The notes: generated by a model not told the origin, from the letters alone. A stretch of 56,133 nt of DNA from Verrucomicrobiota bacterium (GCA_018239845.1 JAFEGO010000099.1:1-56133); one strand, 5' to 3'. Positions 25,584 through 35,500 are shown, counted from the stretch's first letter. Numbers and translations are program-made.

Positions 25584-28142
25584 ATGTCGTCCCCGTCCGC
25601 TCCTCTCGCTCCCCTGCCCGGCTCACCCGATGCCGACACGGTGCTCGACCGTTTTCTCACCGTCCTCGGCGAGCGCGGTCTCGCCCTCTACCCGGAGCAG
25701 GAGGAGGCCATCCTCGAGCTTTTTGCCGGCCACAACGTTGTGCTCAACACGCCCACCGGCTCCGGCAAGTCCCTCGTCGCCGCGGCGTTTCACTTCCGTG
25801 CCCTCTGCGCCGGACAGCGCTCCGTTTATACGTGTCCGATCAAGGCGCTCGTTAACGAAAAGTTCCTCAGCCTCTGCCGCGACTTCGGTCCCGAAAACGT
25901 CGGCATGATGACCGGCGACGCCTCGGTCAACCCGTCGGCTCCCATCCTCTGCTGCACCGCCGAGATCCTCGCCAACATCGCCCTCCACCGCGGCGACCAG
26001 AGCGACATCCGCGTGGTCATCATGGACGAGTTTCACTACTACTCCGACGCTGAGCGTGGCTACGCGTGGCAGGTGCCGCTGCTCACCATGCCGCACGCGC
26101 GGTTCCTGCTGATGTCGGCGACGCTCGGCGCCACGGAGTTTTTCGAGAAAGAGCTGACTCGCCTCACCGGCGCCCCAAGCGTTACCGTGCGCAGCGACCG
26201 CCGGCCGGTGCCATTACAATTTGAATACAGCGAGACGCCGCTGACCGAGCGCGTTGCCCAGCTCCTCGAGGACAAGCGCGCCCCGGTCTATCTCGTTTAC
26301 TTCACCCAGCGCTCCGCCAGCGAGGCCGCCCAGGCCCTGATGTCGCTCAACGTCTGCTCGAAGGAGGAAAAGGCCGCGCTCCAGACCGCGCTCGAAGGCG
26401 TGCGTTTCAACAGCCCCTACGGCAAGGAGGTCCGCCGCTGGCTCCGCCACGGTATCGGCGTCCACCACGCCGGCCTGCTTCCGAAGTATCGCATCCTCGT
26501 TGAGCAGCTCGCGCAGAAGGGGCTTTTAAAGCTCATCTGCGGCACCGACACCCTCGGCGTCGGCATCAACGTCCCCATCCGCACTGTCGTCTTCACCCAG
26601 CTTTGGAAATATGGCGGCGAGAAAGCCGCCGTCCTCGCCGTGCGCGATTTCCGCCAGATCGCCGGCCGCGCCGGCCGCAAGGGCTACGACGATGTCGGCT
26701 ACGTCATCGCGCAGGCGCCCGAGTACATGATCGAAAACAAGCGCGCCGAGGCCAAGGCCGCCGGCGATCCGAAGAAGCAGAAGAAGCTCGTGAAGCAGCG
26801 CGCCCCCGAGGGCAGCATCGGCTGGGACATCAAGACCTTCGAGCGCCTCCAGACCGCCCCCGCCGAGCCGCTTGTCTCGCGCTTCGATGTCTCGCACGGC
26901 ATGTTGCTCCTCATGCTCAGTCGCGACACCGATGGCTGCCGCGCGATGCGTCAGCTCATCGCCGATTGCCACGAGACGCCGCACAAGAAGCGCGCCCTCC
27001 GCAAACGCAGCTGGCAGCTCTTCCGCGCGCTGCTCGACCGCAAGATCGTCGAGTTCCTGCCGAAGGAAAATCGCGCGCTCGACGCCGCCAAGCTCCGCGT
27101 CAACCTCCAGCTCCAGGACGATTTCTCCCTCCATCAGGCGCTCTCGCTCTATCTCATCGATACGCTCCCGCTCCTCGACCGCACCTCGCCTGACTATCCG
27201 TTCGACGTCCTCACGCTTTGCGAGGCCATCGTCGAGGACCCCGAGCAGATCCTCCGCCGCCAGATCGACAAGCTGAAGGGCGAGAAAGTCATGGAGTTGA
27301 AAGAGGCCGGCGTCCCCTACGAGGAGCGCATGGAAAAGCTCGAGGCCATCGAGCACCCGAAGCCGCTCCGCGAATTTCTCTACGACACCTTCAACGCCTT
27401 CGCCGCTGCGCATCCGTGGATCCAGCAGGAAAACGTCCGGCCCAAGTCCATCGCACGCGAGATGTTTGAGCGCTACCTGTCCTTCGCCGACTACATCAAG
27501 GACTACGGCCTCGAGCGCTCCGAGGGCCTGCTCCTCCGCCATCTCTCCCAAGTCTGGAAGGTCCTCAGCCAGACCGTCCCCGCCGCCGCCAAGACCGAGG
27601 AGGTGATCGAGATGGAGGACTACTTCCGCGAACTCATCCGCGGCATCGACTCCAGCCTCCTCGAAGAATGGGAGCGGCTCAAAAACCCGGACTTCGTCGC
27701 CGCCGAAGATCCCACCCAACCCGCGCGTCCCGCGACCTTCGATCTCACGCGCGACCTCCCGTCTTTCCGCCGCCTCATCCGCACCGCGATCTTCGGTTTT
27801 CTCCAGGACGTCGCCGCCCGCGACTACGAAGCCGCCGTCGGGCGCCTCCGCGCCGCTCCCACCGAATCCGACGCCTTTTCCCCCGAGGCCCGCGCCCTCG
27901 AGTCCACCTTCGCGCCGTATTTCGAAACCCATGGTCGCTTCCGCCTCGACCCCGAGGGCCGCAGCGCGAAGCACACGCACTGGTCAGACGACACCGCAGC
28001 CGCGAACATCGCGCAGGTCCTGGTCGATGACGAGGAGCATAACGACTGGGAAGCCACCTTCACCGTCGATGTCGCCGCCTCCCGCGCCGAGAACCGCGCG
28101 GTCGTCCAATTCCTCGTTCTGACCCCGATCGGGGCAGTCTGA
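25584..28142 (+). CDS. Ski2-like DEAD/DEAH-box RNA helicase with DUF3516-type C-terminus
   Basis: An 852-residue superfamily-2 helicase. Motif I is TPTGSGKS with K62, motif II DEFH (148-151) and motif III SAT. Motifs IV-VI include [31 protein letters not shown] and [10 protein letters not shown]. The hallmarks are those of the Ski2/Dob1/HelY group that unwind structured RNA for degradation. The C-terminal region of about 400 residues resembles DUF3516 of bacterial members. It is divergent from the NtrC gene by 99 bp and probably has its own promoter. A ribonuclease with an RNB domain is encoded 25 kb away. The start is the first ATG giving an intact motif Q region (LYPEQEEAI). Confidence 0.92.
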   Translation: MSSPSAPLAPLPGSPDADTVLDRFLTVLGERGLALYPEQEEAILELFAGHNVVLNTPTGSGKSLVAAAFHFRALCAGQRSVYTCPIKALVNEKFLSLCRDFGPENVGMMTGDASVNPSAPILCCTAEILANIALHRGDQSDIRVVIMDEFHYYSDAERGYAWQVPLLTMPHARFLLMSATLGATEFFEKELTRLTGAPSVTVRSDRRPVPLQFEYSETPLTERVAQLLEDKRAPVYLVYFTQRSASEAAQALMSLNVCSKEEKAALQTALEGVRFNSPYGKEVRRWLRHGIGVHHAGLLPKYRILVEQLAQKGLLKLICGTDTLGVGINVPIRTVVFTQLWKYGGEKAAVLAVRDFRQIAGRAGRKGYDDVGYVIAQAPEYMIENKRAEAKAAGDPKKQKKLVKQRAPEGSIGWDIKTFERLQTAPAEPLVSRFDVSHGMLLLMLSRDTDGCRAMRQLIADCHETPHKKRALRKRSWQLFRALLDRKIVEFLPKENRALDAAKLRVNLQLQDDFSLHQALSLYLIDTLPLLDRTSPDYPFDVLTLCEAIVEDPEQILRRQIDKLKGEKVMELKEAGVPYEERMEKLEAIEHPKPLREFLYDTFNAFAAAHPWIQQENVRPKSIAREMFERYLSFADYIKDYGLERSEGLLLRHLSQVWKVLSQTVPAAAKTEEVIEMEDYFRELIRGIDSSLLEEWERLKNPDFVAAEDPTQPARPATFDLTRDLPSFRRLIRTAIFGFLQDVAARDYEAAVGRLRAAPTESDAFSPEARALESTFAPYFETHGRFRLDPEGRSAKHTHWSDDTAAANIAQVLVDDEEHNDWEATFTVDVAASRAENRAVVQFLVLTPIGAV

Positions 28143-28230
28143 AATATCAGGGCTTATCGCGCCGTTTTCGGCGAATGCATTTGCTGTTCCACGGCGGAAG
28201 CGAATCTCATTGCTTCGCCCGCTTCGTCTG

Positions 28231-28269
28231 CCCCGCCCCTTTCCCCGCTTCCCCGCCCCTTCCCCGCTC
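28231..28269 (+). repeat. Polypyrimidine tandem repeat before the SDR start
   Basis: Two near-identical units of about 20 bases (28231-28250 and 28251-28269), consisting almost only of C and T with CCCCGCC and TTCCCCGCT blocks, end eight bases before the ATG at 28278. There is no Shine-Dalgarno sequence between them. Confidence 0.6.
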
Positions 28270-28277
28270 CCCCGTCC

Positions 28278-29045
28278 ATGACCCAGCCACGCACTGCCCT
28301 TATTGTGGGCGCCGGTACCGGCCTCGGCCGCGCCATCGCGCTCGCCTTCGCCGCCGCCGGCACCCGGATCGCCGTCGCCGACCTCAACGCTGACGCCGCG
28401 CAGGAGACGCTCGCGCTCTCCGGTAAAGCCGATGGCCTCTCGCTGCGCCTCGACATCGCACAGCCCGCCGATTGCGCCGCCGCCGTGACCGCGGTCACCG
28501 CCAAGTTCGGGCGGCTCGACATCCTCGTGAACTGCGCCGCGATCTGCTTCGTCGATCCGCTCATCGACCTCACGCCCGAGCGCTTCGACAAGGTCTTCGC
28601 GGTCAACTCCCGCGGCGCCTTCTTCCTCATGCAGGCCGCCGCCAAGACAATGATCGCCCAGAAATTCGGCCGCATCATCACCATCTCCACGCCCGCCTCG
28701 CATGTCGGCGTGCCGCTCTTCGCCACCTACGGCGCGAGCAAGGCCGCCGTGGACAGCCTCACCAAATCCGCTGCGCTCGCGTGGGCTCCGCATGGCATCA
28801 CGGTCAACACCATCTCTCCGGGCCGCATGACTGGCGGCATGGTCGACGCCCTCGACCGCGACCTCGCCCGCCTCACCGGACAGAACCTTGAGGAGCTCGT
28901 CGCCTCCCGCACCAAGACTCTCCCCATGGGCCGCCGCGTCGATCCCGCCGAGGTCGCCCACGCCGCCCTCTGGCTCGCTTCTGACGCCGCCGCGTACGTC
29001 ACGGGCGAGCGTTTCAACTTCACCGGCGGCCAGGAACTCCAATGA
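28278..29045 (+). CDS. Short-chain dehydrogenase/reductase (SDR)
   Basis: A 255-residue NAD-type oxidoreductase. The cofactor loop is GAGTGLG (11-17); D35 after the second strand (IAVADLN) favours NAD over NADP. NCAAI is the family NNAG-equivalent. The catalytic pair is Y151 and K155 (YGASKAAVDSL), with the serine among S137-S141. It lies first in an operon whose next gene starts in its stop codon (ATGA at 29042). It likely oxidises a sugar alcohol, aldose or sugar acid intermediate in the pathway that includes the split transketolase and the two dehydratases. The exact substrate is unknown. Confidence 0.92.
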   Translation: MTQPRTALIVGAGTGLGRAIALAFAAAGTRIAVADLNADAAQETLALSGKADGLSLRLDIAQPADCAAAVTAVTAKFGRLDILVNCAAICFVDPLIDLTPERFDKVFAVNSRGAFFLMQAAAKTMIAQKFGRIITISTPASHVGVPLFATYGASKAAVDSLTKSAALAWAPHGITVNTISPGRMTGGMVDALDRDLARLTGQNLEELVASRTKTLPMGRRVDPAEVAHAALWLASDAAAYVTGERFNFTGGQELQ

Positions 29046-29878
29046 GCACCCTCACTTCCGCTCCCGACGTCGCGGCGATCCGCCAGCGCGCCCACACGAT
29101 GCGCCGCCACGTCCTCCACATGGCCGAGATCGTCGGTCAAGGTTACGTCGGCCAGGGCCTCGGCATCGCCGATCTCCTCGCCGTGATGTATTTCAGCGAG
29201 CTCCGTTTCGATCCCGCCAACCTCAAGTGGGCCGACCGCGACCGCTTCACCCTCTCGATCGGCCACTACGCCATCGGCCTCTACGCCGCCCTCGCCGAGG
29301 CCGGCATCATCCCGCTCGGCGAACTCGACACCTACGGCGCCGATGGCTCGCGCCTCGAGATGTCCGCTCCGGAAACCACGCCCGGCGTCGAGCTCACCGG
29401 CGGCTCCCTCGGCCACGGTCTCACGCAGGCCGTCGGCATGGCTCTCGGTCTGCGCCTCGACGGCAAATCAGCCCGCGTCTTCAACCTCCTTTCCGACGGC
29501 GAGTGCCAGGAAGGCTCCACGTGGGAGGCCGCGATGGCCGGCGCGCACCACAAGCTCGATAACCTTTTCGCCTTCATCGACTGCAACAACCAGCAGGCCG
29601 ACGGCGCTCCGTCGCGCGTCATGGGGATCGAGCCCATCGACAAGAAATGGGAGGCCTTCGGCTGGCACACCCAGCGCGTCAACGGCAACGACCCCGCCGC
29701 CATTCTTCATGCCCTCGCCGCCGCCAAGGCCGCGCCCGGCCGCCCCCACGCCATCGTGCTCGACACGCTGATGGGCCGCGGCGTCCCGCTATTCGAGCAG
29801 CGCGAGAAAAACCACTTTATCCGCGTGAGCCCCGAGGAATGGACCATTGCCCGCAGTCAGTTGGAGGAGGCCAAGTAA
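29042..29878 (+). CDS. Transketolase, N-terminal (ThDP-binding) subunit
   Basis: A 278-residue subunit of a split transketolase. The thiamine-diphosphate/Mg motif is SDGECQEGSTWEAAMAGAHH continuing to CNNQQ (residues 151-185). The N-terminal MRRHVLHMAEIVGQGYVGQGLG and the GGSLGHGLTQAVGMALG stretch are characteristic of this half. The stand-alone split form is common in archaea and in catabolic gene clusters. The start overlaps the SDR stop (ATGA), and its stop overlaps the next ATG (TAATG), so the trio is tightly coupled. It transfers a two-carbon ketol unit; donor and acceptor in this cluster are not known. Confidence 0.95.
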   Translation: MSTLTSAPDVAAIRQRAHTMRRHVLHMAEIVGQGYVGQGLGIADLLAVMYFSELRFDPANLKWADRDRFTLSIGHYAIGLYAALAEAGIIPLGELDTYGADGSRLEMSAPETTPGVELTGGSLGHGLTQAVGMALGLRLDGKSARVFNLLSDGECQEGSTWEAAMAGAHHKLDNLFAFIDCNNQQADGAPSRVMGIEPIDKKWEAFGWHTQRVNGNDPAAILHALAAAKAAPGRPHAIVLDTLMGRGVPLFEQREKNHFIRVSPEEWTIARSQLEEAK

Positions 29879-30870
29879 TGAGCACCACCGCACCCGCCAA
29901 GGGCGTCACCGGCAGCATCCTCACATCCGCCACCGAGGGCTCGGCCAACACCGCCAACGCTCCCTTCGGTCACGCGCTCGTCCGCGCCGCGGAGAAAAAC
30001 CCACGTATCGTCGGCCTCACCGCCGACCTCGGTAAATACACCGACATCCACGTCTTCGCGGAGAAATTTCCCACGCGCTTCTTCCAGATGGGCATGGCCG
30101 AGCAAAGCCTCGTCGGCTGCGCCTGCGGTCTCGCGCGCACGGGCTTCGTGCCGTTTGCCACGACCTACGCCGTCTTTGCCACGCGTCGCGCGTATGACTT
30201 CATCGCCATTGGCGCCGCTCTTGGTCGCGCCAACGTGAAGATCATCGCCGGCCTGCCCGGCCTCACCACCGGCTACGGCGGCACGCACCAAGGCATCGAG
30301 GACCTAGCGCTCATGCGCTCCGTCCCCAACCTCACAGTCATCGATCCGTGCGACGCCACCGAGGTCGCCCAAGCCACCACCGCCATCGCCGAGCACGACG
30401 GCCCGGTTTACATGCGCCTCCTGCGCGGCCAGGTCCCCGTCTTCCTCGACGAAAAGACCCATCGCTTCGAGATCGGCAAGGCCCGTCTCCTCCTCGATGG
30501 CGCCGATGTCGCCATCATCAGTACCGGCCTCATGACCGGTCGCGCCCTCGAAGCCGCCAAGGATCTCGCCGCCTCTGGCGTCCGTGCCGCGGTCCTGCAC
30601 GTGGCCACGATCAAGCCTTTCGACACCGCCGCCGTCGGTGCGCTGCTCGCGCGCGTGCCCCGTGTTGTCACCGCCGAAAATCACGTCGTCACCGGTGGCC
30701 TCGGCTCCGCCGTCGCCGACCTCGCCGTCGCCGAGGGCCTGCCTATCAAGCTCCGCAAGGTCGGCATCCCCGACTGCTTCTGCGAGAGCGGCTCCCTGCC
30801 CTGGCTGGCCAAGCACTACAAGATGACCGCCGCCGACATCGCCACCTCCGCCCACGATGTCCTAAAGTAA
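29878..30870 (+). CDS. Transketolase, C-terminal subunit
   Basis: A 330-residue partner of the preceding gene, holding the pyrimidine-binding and C-terminal domains. The glutamate that activates the thiamine ring is E75 in GMAEQSLVGCACG; YGGTHQGIEDLALMRSVPN and GLMTGRALEAAKDL follow as in family members. The ATG overlaps the stop of the N subunit (TAATG). The active enzyme would be a heterotetramer in the cytoplasm. The stop is followed after six bases by palindrome D1 (30877-30945). Confidence 0.95.
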   Translation: MSTTAPAKGVTGSILTSATEGSANTANAPFGHALVRAAEKNPRIVGLTADLGKYTDIHVFAEKFPTRFFQMGMAEQSLVGCACGLARTGFVPFATTYAVFATRRAYDFIAIGAALGRANVKIIAGLPGLTTGYGGTHQGIEDLALMRSVPNLTVIDPCDATEVAQATTAIAEHDGPVYMRLLRGQVPVFLDEKTHRFEIGKARLLLDGADVAIISTGLMTGRALEAAKDLAASGVRAAVLHVATIKPFDTAAVGALLARVPRVVTAENHVVTGGLGSAVADLAVAEGLPIKLRKVGIPDCFCESGSLPWLAKHYKMTAADIATSAHDVLK

Positions 30871-30876
30871 TTTTTT

Positions 30877-30945
30877 GCCCACGGAACACACGGAAGACAC
30901 GGAATTCAGAATCTGCTTTGCGTGTCTTCCGTGTGTTCCATGGGC
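30877..30945 (+). repeat. Palindromic element D1 of triple CACGGAA nonamers
   Basis: The arms (30877-30901 and 30921-30945) are inverted copies with one or two mismatches and a roughly 19-base spacer. Each arm is three 9-base units of consensus CACGGAANN. The first 36 bases, 30877-30912, are identical to 36535-36570 in element D2. It ends 17 bases before the ATG at 30963 and is preceded by a run of six T. Confidence 0.85.
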
Positions 30946-30962
30946 CACCCCATTCACCCCGC

Positions 30963-32144
30963 ATGAAAATCACCCGCATCGAAACCTTCACCGTCGGAGC
31001 TGGCTGGAAAAATTGGCTCTTCGTCCACGTCCACACCGACTCCGGCCTGATCGGCCTCGGCGAAGGCACGCTCAACGGTTTCATCAAGACCACCGAGGCC
31101 GCCGTCCACGAGCTGGGCCACCTCGCAATCGGTCAGGACCCCACGCAGATCAGCCGGCTCGCGAAGCGCATGATGGACAGCGTGTCGCTCGACGGCGGAC
31201 ACATCCACCGCACCGCCGTCGCGGCCATCGAGGTCGCCTGCTGGGATATCCTCGGCCAGTCCCTCAACGCCCCGATCTGGCAGCTCCTCGGCGGCCGCCA
31301 GCGCGACACCGTGCTCGGCTACGCCAACGGCTGGTACCGCACCGAGCGCACGCCCGCGCACTTCGTCCGCGCCGCCGAAGCCGTCGTCGCCAAGGGCTTT
31401 CATGCGCTGAAGGTCGATCCCTTCGGCACCGCGCAGGGCTTCATCGACGAGGAGAATCTCCAGCTTTCCTACGACATCCTCGCCGCGCTGCGGAAGAAAT
31501 TCCCCAAGCTCGAGATCCTGATCGATGTCCACGCGCGCTTTACCGAGGCCGACGCCCTGCGCGCCGCCCGCAAGCTCGCCCCGCTCGGCCTCTATTGGTG
31601 GGAGGAGCCCACCACCCGCGAGCGCGAGCAGCCCGCCAACGCCGTCGCCGCCCAGTGCCCCATCCGTGTCGCCACCGGCGAGATGTACGATACGATCGGC
31701 CAGTTCTATACCCTCGCCGCCGGCGGCAATGTAAACATCTTCCAACCCGAGCCCATGTCCCTCGGCGGCATCGGGCCGACGTTCGCCGTGGCCAATCTCG
31801 CCCTCGCCCACGGCAGCTACATCGCCCCGCACCAGAGCGGCGGCCCCGTCGCCACCGCCGTCTGCCTCCAGCTCGCCACCTGCGTACCCAATTTCCTGAT
31901 TCAGGAGCACTTCGACCCGTTCAACGATCCCTGGACGCGCGACCTCGTCGACTGGGCCCCCACACTCGACAAATCCAACGGCCACCTTTCGCTCCCCACC
32001 GCGCCCGGCCTCGGCCTCAAGCTCAACCTCGACGTCGTCAAGGCTCACCCCTACGACCCCAAGGCTTACCTCAACGTCCACACCGAGGGCTGGGAAAAAC
32101 GCCTCGGCGCCGACCGCAAGCCCGCCAAGTCCAAGAAGAAGTAG
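30963..32144 (+). CDS. Enolase-superfamily sugar-acid dehydratase, D-galactonate dehydratase-like
   Basis: A 393-residue enzyme of the mandelate racemase/enolase superfamily. The lysine is K150 (ALKVDPFG). Metal ligands are D188 (IDVHARF), E214 (WWEEP) and E240 (ATGEMYD); H190 and H290 (IAPHQSGGP) are the acid/base residues. This spacing and wording match bacterial galactonate dehydratases (DgoD type), which convert an aldonate into 2-keto-3-deoxyaldonate. A gluconate or other hexonate is also possible. It follows the transketolase genes across a 92-bp gap with palindrome D1, and the second dehydratase gene begins only 6 bp after it. Confidence 0.88.
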   Translation: MKITRIETFTVGAGWKNWLFVHVHTDSGLIGLGEGTLNGFIKTTEAAVHELGHLAIGQDPTQISRLAKRMMDSVSLDGGHIHRTAVAAIEVACWDILGQSLNAPIWQLLGGRQRDTVLGYANGWYRTERTPAHFVRAAEAVVAKGFHALKVDPFGTAQGFIDEENLQLSYDILAALRKKFPKLEILIDVHARFTEADALRAARKLAPLGLYWWEEPTTREREQPANAVAAQCPIRVATGEMYDTIGQFYTLAAGGNVNIFQPEPMSLGGIGPTFAVANLALAHGSYIAPHQSGGPVATAVCLQLATCVPNFLIQEHFDPFNDPWTRDLVDWAPTLDKSNGHLSLPTAPGLGLKLNLDVVKAHPYDPKAYLNVHTEGWEKRLGADRKPAKSKKK

Positions 32145-32150
32145 CTGGTC

Positions 32151-33338
32151 ATGAAAATCACGCGCCTCGAAACGATTCGCTCCTCCGAGCATCCGAATCT
32201 CCTCTGGCTGCGGATTCACACCGACACCGGTCTCACCGGCCTCGGCGAGACCTTCTACATTCCCGGCGCCGTCGAGTCGGTCATCCACGACTTCGCCGCG
32301 CCGCTCCTCCTCGGCCAATCCGCCTACGACCGCGAGCGCCACTGGCAGGGCCTGTTTTCCTACGCCAATTTCTTCGGCTACGCCGGAGCCGAGATGCGCG
32401 CCGTCTCCGCCATCGACATCGCCCTCTGGGACCTCCTCGGCCGCAGCACCAACCTTCCCGTCCTCCAGCTCCTCGGCGGCCAGACACGCGACTCGATCCG
32501 CATCTACAACACCTGCGTCAACACCCCGCTCTACGCCGACCAGACCGGCTTCCTCGAAAAGCCCGCCGACCTCGCCCGCTCCCTCCTCGCGCAGGGCATC
32601 ACCACGATGAAGGTCTGGCCGTGGGACCAGTTCGCCCCGCAGCTCAACGTCCGCGCCGTCACTGGTCCCGCCGGTTGGTCCGCCGTCGGCCCCGTCGGCC
32701 ACGACCTATCCCCCGAGCAGCTCGCCCGCGGCCTCTGGACCGTGCAGGAAATCCGCAAGGCGGTCGGCGACAAGATGCAGATCGCCATCGAGGGCCACTC
32801 GCGCTGGGACCTCAATTGCGCCCTACGCATCGCCCGCGCCGTCGAGCCCTACGACATCCTGTGGATGGAAGACATCATCCAGCCCGAGAGCGCCGATGAC
32901 CTCGCCCGCCTCGTCCGCGAGACCCGCGTGCCCCAGTCCGTCAGCGAACGCCTATTCACGCGTCACGCCTACCGCCGCATCCTCGATGCCGATGCCGCGC
33001 ACATCATCATGCCCGACGTGATCTGGACCGGCGGCCTCAGCGAAGCCGTGAAGATCGCCACGCTCGCGGACACGCATCACCTCTCGATCGCGCCGCACGA
33101 CTGCACGGGCCCGGTCAATCTTTTCGCCTGCCTCCACCTCTGCGCCGCGATGCCCAACGCCATGATCATGGAGACCGTCCGCGGTTTCTGCGAAGGCTAC
33201 TACCGCGACGTCGTGACCAAGCCCGTCCCCATCCGCGAAGGCCGCGCCATCCTCACAGACTTCGGCCCCGGCCTCGGCATCGACCTACGCGAAGATTTCC
33301 TCTCCCGCCCCAGTATCACCCGTCGCATTTCCGAGTAG
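32151..33338 (+). CDS. Second enolase-superfamily dehydratase/racemase
   Basis: A 395-residue member of the same superfamily but a different branch. K154 (TMKVWPWD) is present. The metal ligands are E214 (IEGHSRWD), E240 (LWMEDI) and E266 (VSERLF), with H216 and H316 (IAPHDCTGP) as bases. The first metal ligand is Glu rather than the Asp of its neighbour. It probably dehydrates a sugar acid, possibly an epimer or a shorter-chain acid of the same pathway, but racemisation cannot be excluded. It is co-transcribed with the preceding dehydratase. Its stop codon overlaps hairpin C at 33338. Confidence 0.85.
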   Translation: MKITRLETIRSSEHPNLLWLRIHTDTGLTGLGETFYIPGAVESVIHDFAAPLLLGQSAYDRERHWQGLFSYANFFGYAGAEMRAVSAIDIALWDLLGRSTNLPVLQLLGGQTRDSIRIYNTCVNTPLYADQTGFLEKPADLARSLLAQGITTMKVWPWDQFAPQLNVRAVTGPAGWSAVGPVGHDLSPEQLARGLWTVQEIRKAVGDKMQIAIEGHSRWDLNCALRIARAVEPYDILWMEDIIQPESADDLARLVRETRVPQSVSERLFTRHAYRRILDADAAHIIMPDVIWTGGLSEAVKIATLADTHHLSIAPHDCTGPVNLFACLHLCAAMPNAMIMETVRGFCEGYYRDVVTKPVPIREGRAILTDFGPGLGIDLREDFLSRPSITRRISE

Positions 33339-33358
33339 GGCGGGTCTCCGACCCGCCC
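33338..33358 (+). repeat. GC-rich palindrome C overlapping a stop codon
   Basis: Perfect 9-bp arms GGGCGGGTC (33338-33346) and its complement (33350-33358) around a TCC loop. The first G is the last base of the TAG stop. Only two T follow, so it is a weak intrinsic terminator at best. I believe similar palindromes are widespread in this phylum, but I could not check. Confidence 0.6.
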
Positions 33359-33423
33359 TTCGCCTCCGCCCGCTTTCCGTTCTGCGTCACCCCAAACCCC
33401 GCGCAGATCGAAGATACCCCGCC

Positions 33424-34254
33424 ATGCCCCTACCCCTCGCCCAACGTATCGCCTCCGCCCGCCCCGTCCCCGGCACCCTCGCCCTCTGGTGGCTCGGCGG
33501 TTCCGGCTTCATCATCAAAACTCCCGCCGGCCGCCAGGTCTGGATCGACCCTTATCTCTCCGACATCGTCCGCCCGATGTTCGGCATCGGCCGCGCCTTC
33601 CCGCCGCCAATCTCGGTCGAGGAAGCCGCGCCCGACATCGTGATCAGCTCCCACTGGCATGAGGACCACCTCGACCCCGAGGCCATCCCCGCCATCGCGC
33701 GTCGCCGGCCGACCGCGCATTTCATCATGTCGCCCGGTTGCATGGCCCACGCGCTGCCCCTCGGCGTCCCTCGCGCGCAGGTCACCACCCTCATCCCCGG
33801 CCAGACGCTCGATCTCGGCGACGACCTCAAGCTCACTGGCATCGTCGCCCGCCACGAGGCCGGCGTCCCCGGTTGGGAAGTCCCCGACGCCTTCGGCCCG
33901 CTCCTCGATTTCGCCGGCCTGCGCATCTACCACACCGGCGACACCGACTACGATTCGCGGATCCACCGTTTCCTCAAAGGTCAGTCGCTCGCCCTCGCCA
34001 CCCTCTGCATCAACGGATCCGTCGGCAATATGAACACCCACGAGGCCGCCCTCCTCGCCTGGCAACTCGACGCCCGGTCTTTGATCCCCCACCACCACCA
34101 CATCTGGGACCGCACCCCCGATAAGATTCCCCCTTACGAAACCCTCGACCCCCAGCAGTTCGCCGCCACCTACCGCAAGCTCGGCGGCACCGCCCAGGTC
34201 CACCCGCCCACCGTCGCCGCGGACCTCACCGTCACGCAGAACGGGCTCGCTTAA
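33424..34254 (+). CDS. Metallo-beta-lactamase-fold hydrolase, UlaG-like lactonase
   Basis: A 276-residue cytoplasmic hydrolase. The metal motif H77-x-H79-x-D81-H82 (SSHWHEDHLDPEA) is intact; H-bearing MSPGCMAH, IYHTGDTDYD and LIPHHHHIWDR continue the active site. The closest recognised family is UlaG, which opens L-ascorbate-6-phosphate lactone. There are no ula transport or kinase genes here, so the substrate is probably another sugar lactone, for example the lactone made by the aldo/keto reductase at 36634. It lies last in the plus-strand catabolic set, 86 bp after the dehydratase. Confidence 0.85.
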   Translation: MPLPLAQRIASARPVPGTLALWWLGGSGFIIKTPAGRQVWIDPYLSDIVRPMFGIGRAFPPPISVEEAAPDIVISSHWHEDHLDPEAIPAIARRRPTAHFIMSPGCMAHALPLGVPRAQVTTLIPGQTLDLGDDLKLTGIVARHEAGVPGWEVPDAFGPLLDFAGLRIYHTGDTDYDSRIHRFLKGQSLALATLCINGSVGNMNTHEAALLAWQLDARSLIPHHHHIWDRTPDKIPPYETLDPQQFAATYRKLGGTAQVHPPTVAADLTVTQNGLA

Positions 34255-34297
34255 ACTATTGTAGAAAAAACCAGAGAACCGATAGTTCCCTCAAACT

Positions 34298-34816
34298 ATG
34301 ACTGGCGCAGCCAAATGCCATCGTCCTCACGCCGCTGTAACCATTCTGCTGCTGATCACAGCCGTGATCTTTAGCTTCACCGGCTGCACTTCACCGACCT
34401 CCACTTTACAGCAACAAGGGACGACCGCGCCGATAGCTGTGGTGCTGACACCGCAGGAGGCCATCTTCGCCGCCGCCAACCGCCCAGCAGGGGTCAGCGG
34501 CCTATTCAGAATGACGGTTCTCGGCACCGGTCGGAAAGATGGCTATTTGTATTTGAATTCCGAATTCGACTATCGCGATCAGCGCTGCCTGACGCTTGAG
34601 CTGACCAACAACGTCGACCGCGACCTCAGGAACAAACTGGCCGGTGATCCCACCGTGTCTCTCCTGGGCAAGGAAGTGATCGTCGCAGGTAACGCCAGGC
34701 AGGTAAAGGTCTGGCTCTATTTCCAAGGGCTCAAATCCACGAAATATTACTATCAAACGCACATCCGGGTCAGCGATCTCTCCCAGCTCTTAATATTTTC
34801 TCCACGTCACACCTGA
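34298..34816 (+). CDS. Putative lipoprotein of unknown function
   Basis: A 172-residue protein with an N-terminal hydrophobic segment AAVTILLLITAVIFSFTGC; C30 is a plausible lipidation site, although the lipobox is weak. The mature part has a beta-rich look (GLFRMTVLGTGRKDGYLYLNSEFDYRDQRCLTLELTNN), resembling the OB-fold-like domains of small exported proteins, but I recognise no family. Its base composition is clearly less GC-rich than the neighbouring genes, suggesting later acquisition. It begins 44 bp after the UlaG-like gene and is likely transcribed with or after it. Confidence 0.65.
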   Translation: MTGAAKCHRPHAAVTILLLITAVIFSFTGCTSPTSTLQQQGTTAPIAVVLTPQEAIFAAANRPAGVSGLFRMTVLGTGRKDGYLYLNSEFDYRDQRCLTLELTNNVDRDLRNKLAGDPTVSLLGKEVIVAGNARQVKVWLYFQGLKSTKYYYQTHIRVSDLSQLLIFSPRHT

Positions 34817-34855
34817 TCGAGTGATAATCTTCCCAGCCAAACCGCTGCCGTCTGT

Positions 34856-35500
34856 ATGAATCCCATCCGAGAACTCCGCCGCCTTGCCTCGCCCGCCCCC
34901 AAGCCCCAGTCTCTCGCTTGGGACGGCTCCACGCTTTGGATGGGCTCGCGCGAGACCTGGCAGATCCACGCCCTCAATCCCGCCGACCTGTCCGTCCGCT
35001 GGCAAACCAAGGCCCCCGGCACGCCCTACGGCATGGTCGCGGTCAACGGTGAGCTCCGCGTGCTCTGCAGCGAGACCGCCGAGGACCACCGCATCATCCG
35101 CCGCTGCGTGCCCCAACAGGGCTTCGACGCGTCGTTCGCCGTGCCCTGCCCCGACGACACCGGCTCCCAGCTCAGCTACGACGGCACCGCGCTCACCGTC
35201 AGCCAGTGGTATCCGAAAAAGCTCATCACCATCGACACCACCGGCCGCGCCACCCGCACCATCCACGTGCCGCACGGCATCTGTGGTCAGGTCAATGTCG
35301 GCGGTCTCATCTACCTCGTGACCACCGACGCCGAGGACACCACCGACTACTGGCTCACCCGCGTGGACCCGCGTCCCGCCAAGCCCGAGATCACCGACAT
35401 CGCGCACATCCCCTTCCAAGCCCGCGCGCTCGCCCACGACGGGCAGAATTTCTGGACCAACCACCGTGAGCAAAACCAGATCGTCTCGTTCGCGATCTAG
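34856..35500 (+). CDS. Hypothetical beta-propeller-like protein
   Basis: A 214-residue protein without a signal peptide. Repeating segments SLAWDGSTLWMGSRETWQIHAL, GMVAVNGELRVLCSE, QLSYDGTALTVSQWYPKKLITID and ALAHDGQNFWTNHREQNQIVSF, about 45 residues apart, suggest a small propeller fold of the kind seen in sugar lactonases and related binding proteins. No metal-binding or catalytic residues are clear. Its stop codon directly abuts the stop of the convergent dehydrogenase with no gap. It may assist the nearby catabolic cluster, for instance as a second lactonase, but this is inference only. Confidence 0.6.
   Translation: MNPIRELRRLASPAPKPQSLAWDGSTLWMGSRETWQIHALNPADLSVRWQTKAPGTPYGMVAVNGELRVLCSETAEDHRIIRRCVPQQGFDASFAVPCPDDTGSQLSYDGTALTVSQWYPKKLITIDTTGRATRTIHVPHGICGQVNVGGLIYLVTTDAEDTTDYWLTRVDPRPAKPEITDIAHIPFQARALAHDGQNFWTNHREQNQIVSFAI

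Noticed and set aside
28278..30870. A sulfoquinovose sulfo-transketolase cluster, because of the split transketolase
   Set aside because: No sulfoquinovosidase, sulfo-sugar isomerase or sulfonate exporter is visible, and the dehydratases and lactonase point to sugar acids.
33424..34254. Calling the region an L-ascorbate (ula) operon
   Set aside because: Only a UlaG-like hydrolase is present; the transporter, kinase, decarboxylase and epimerases of ascorbate use are absent.
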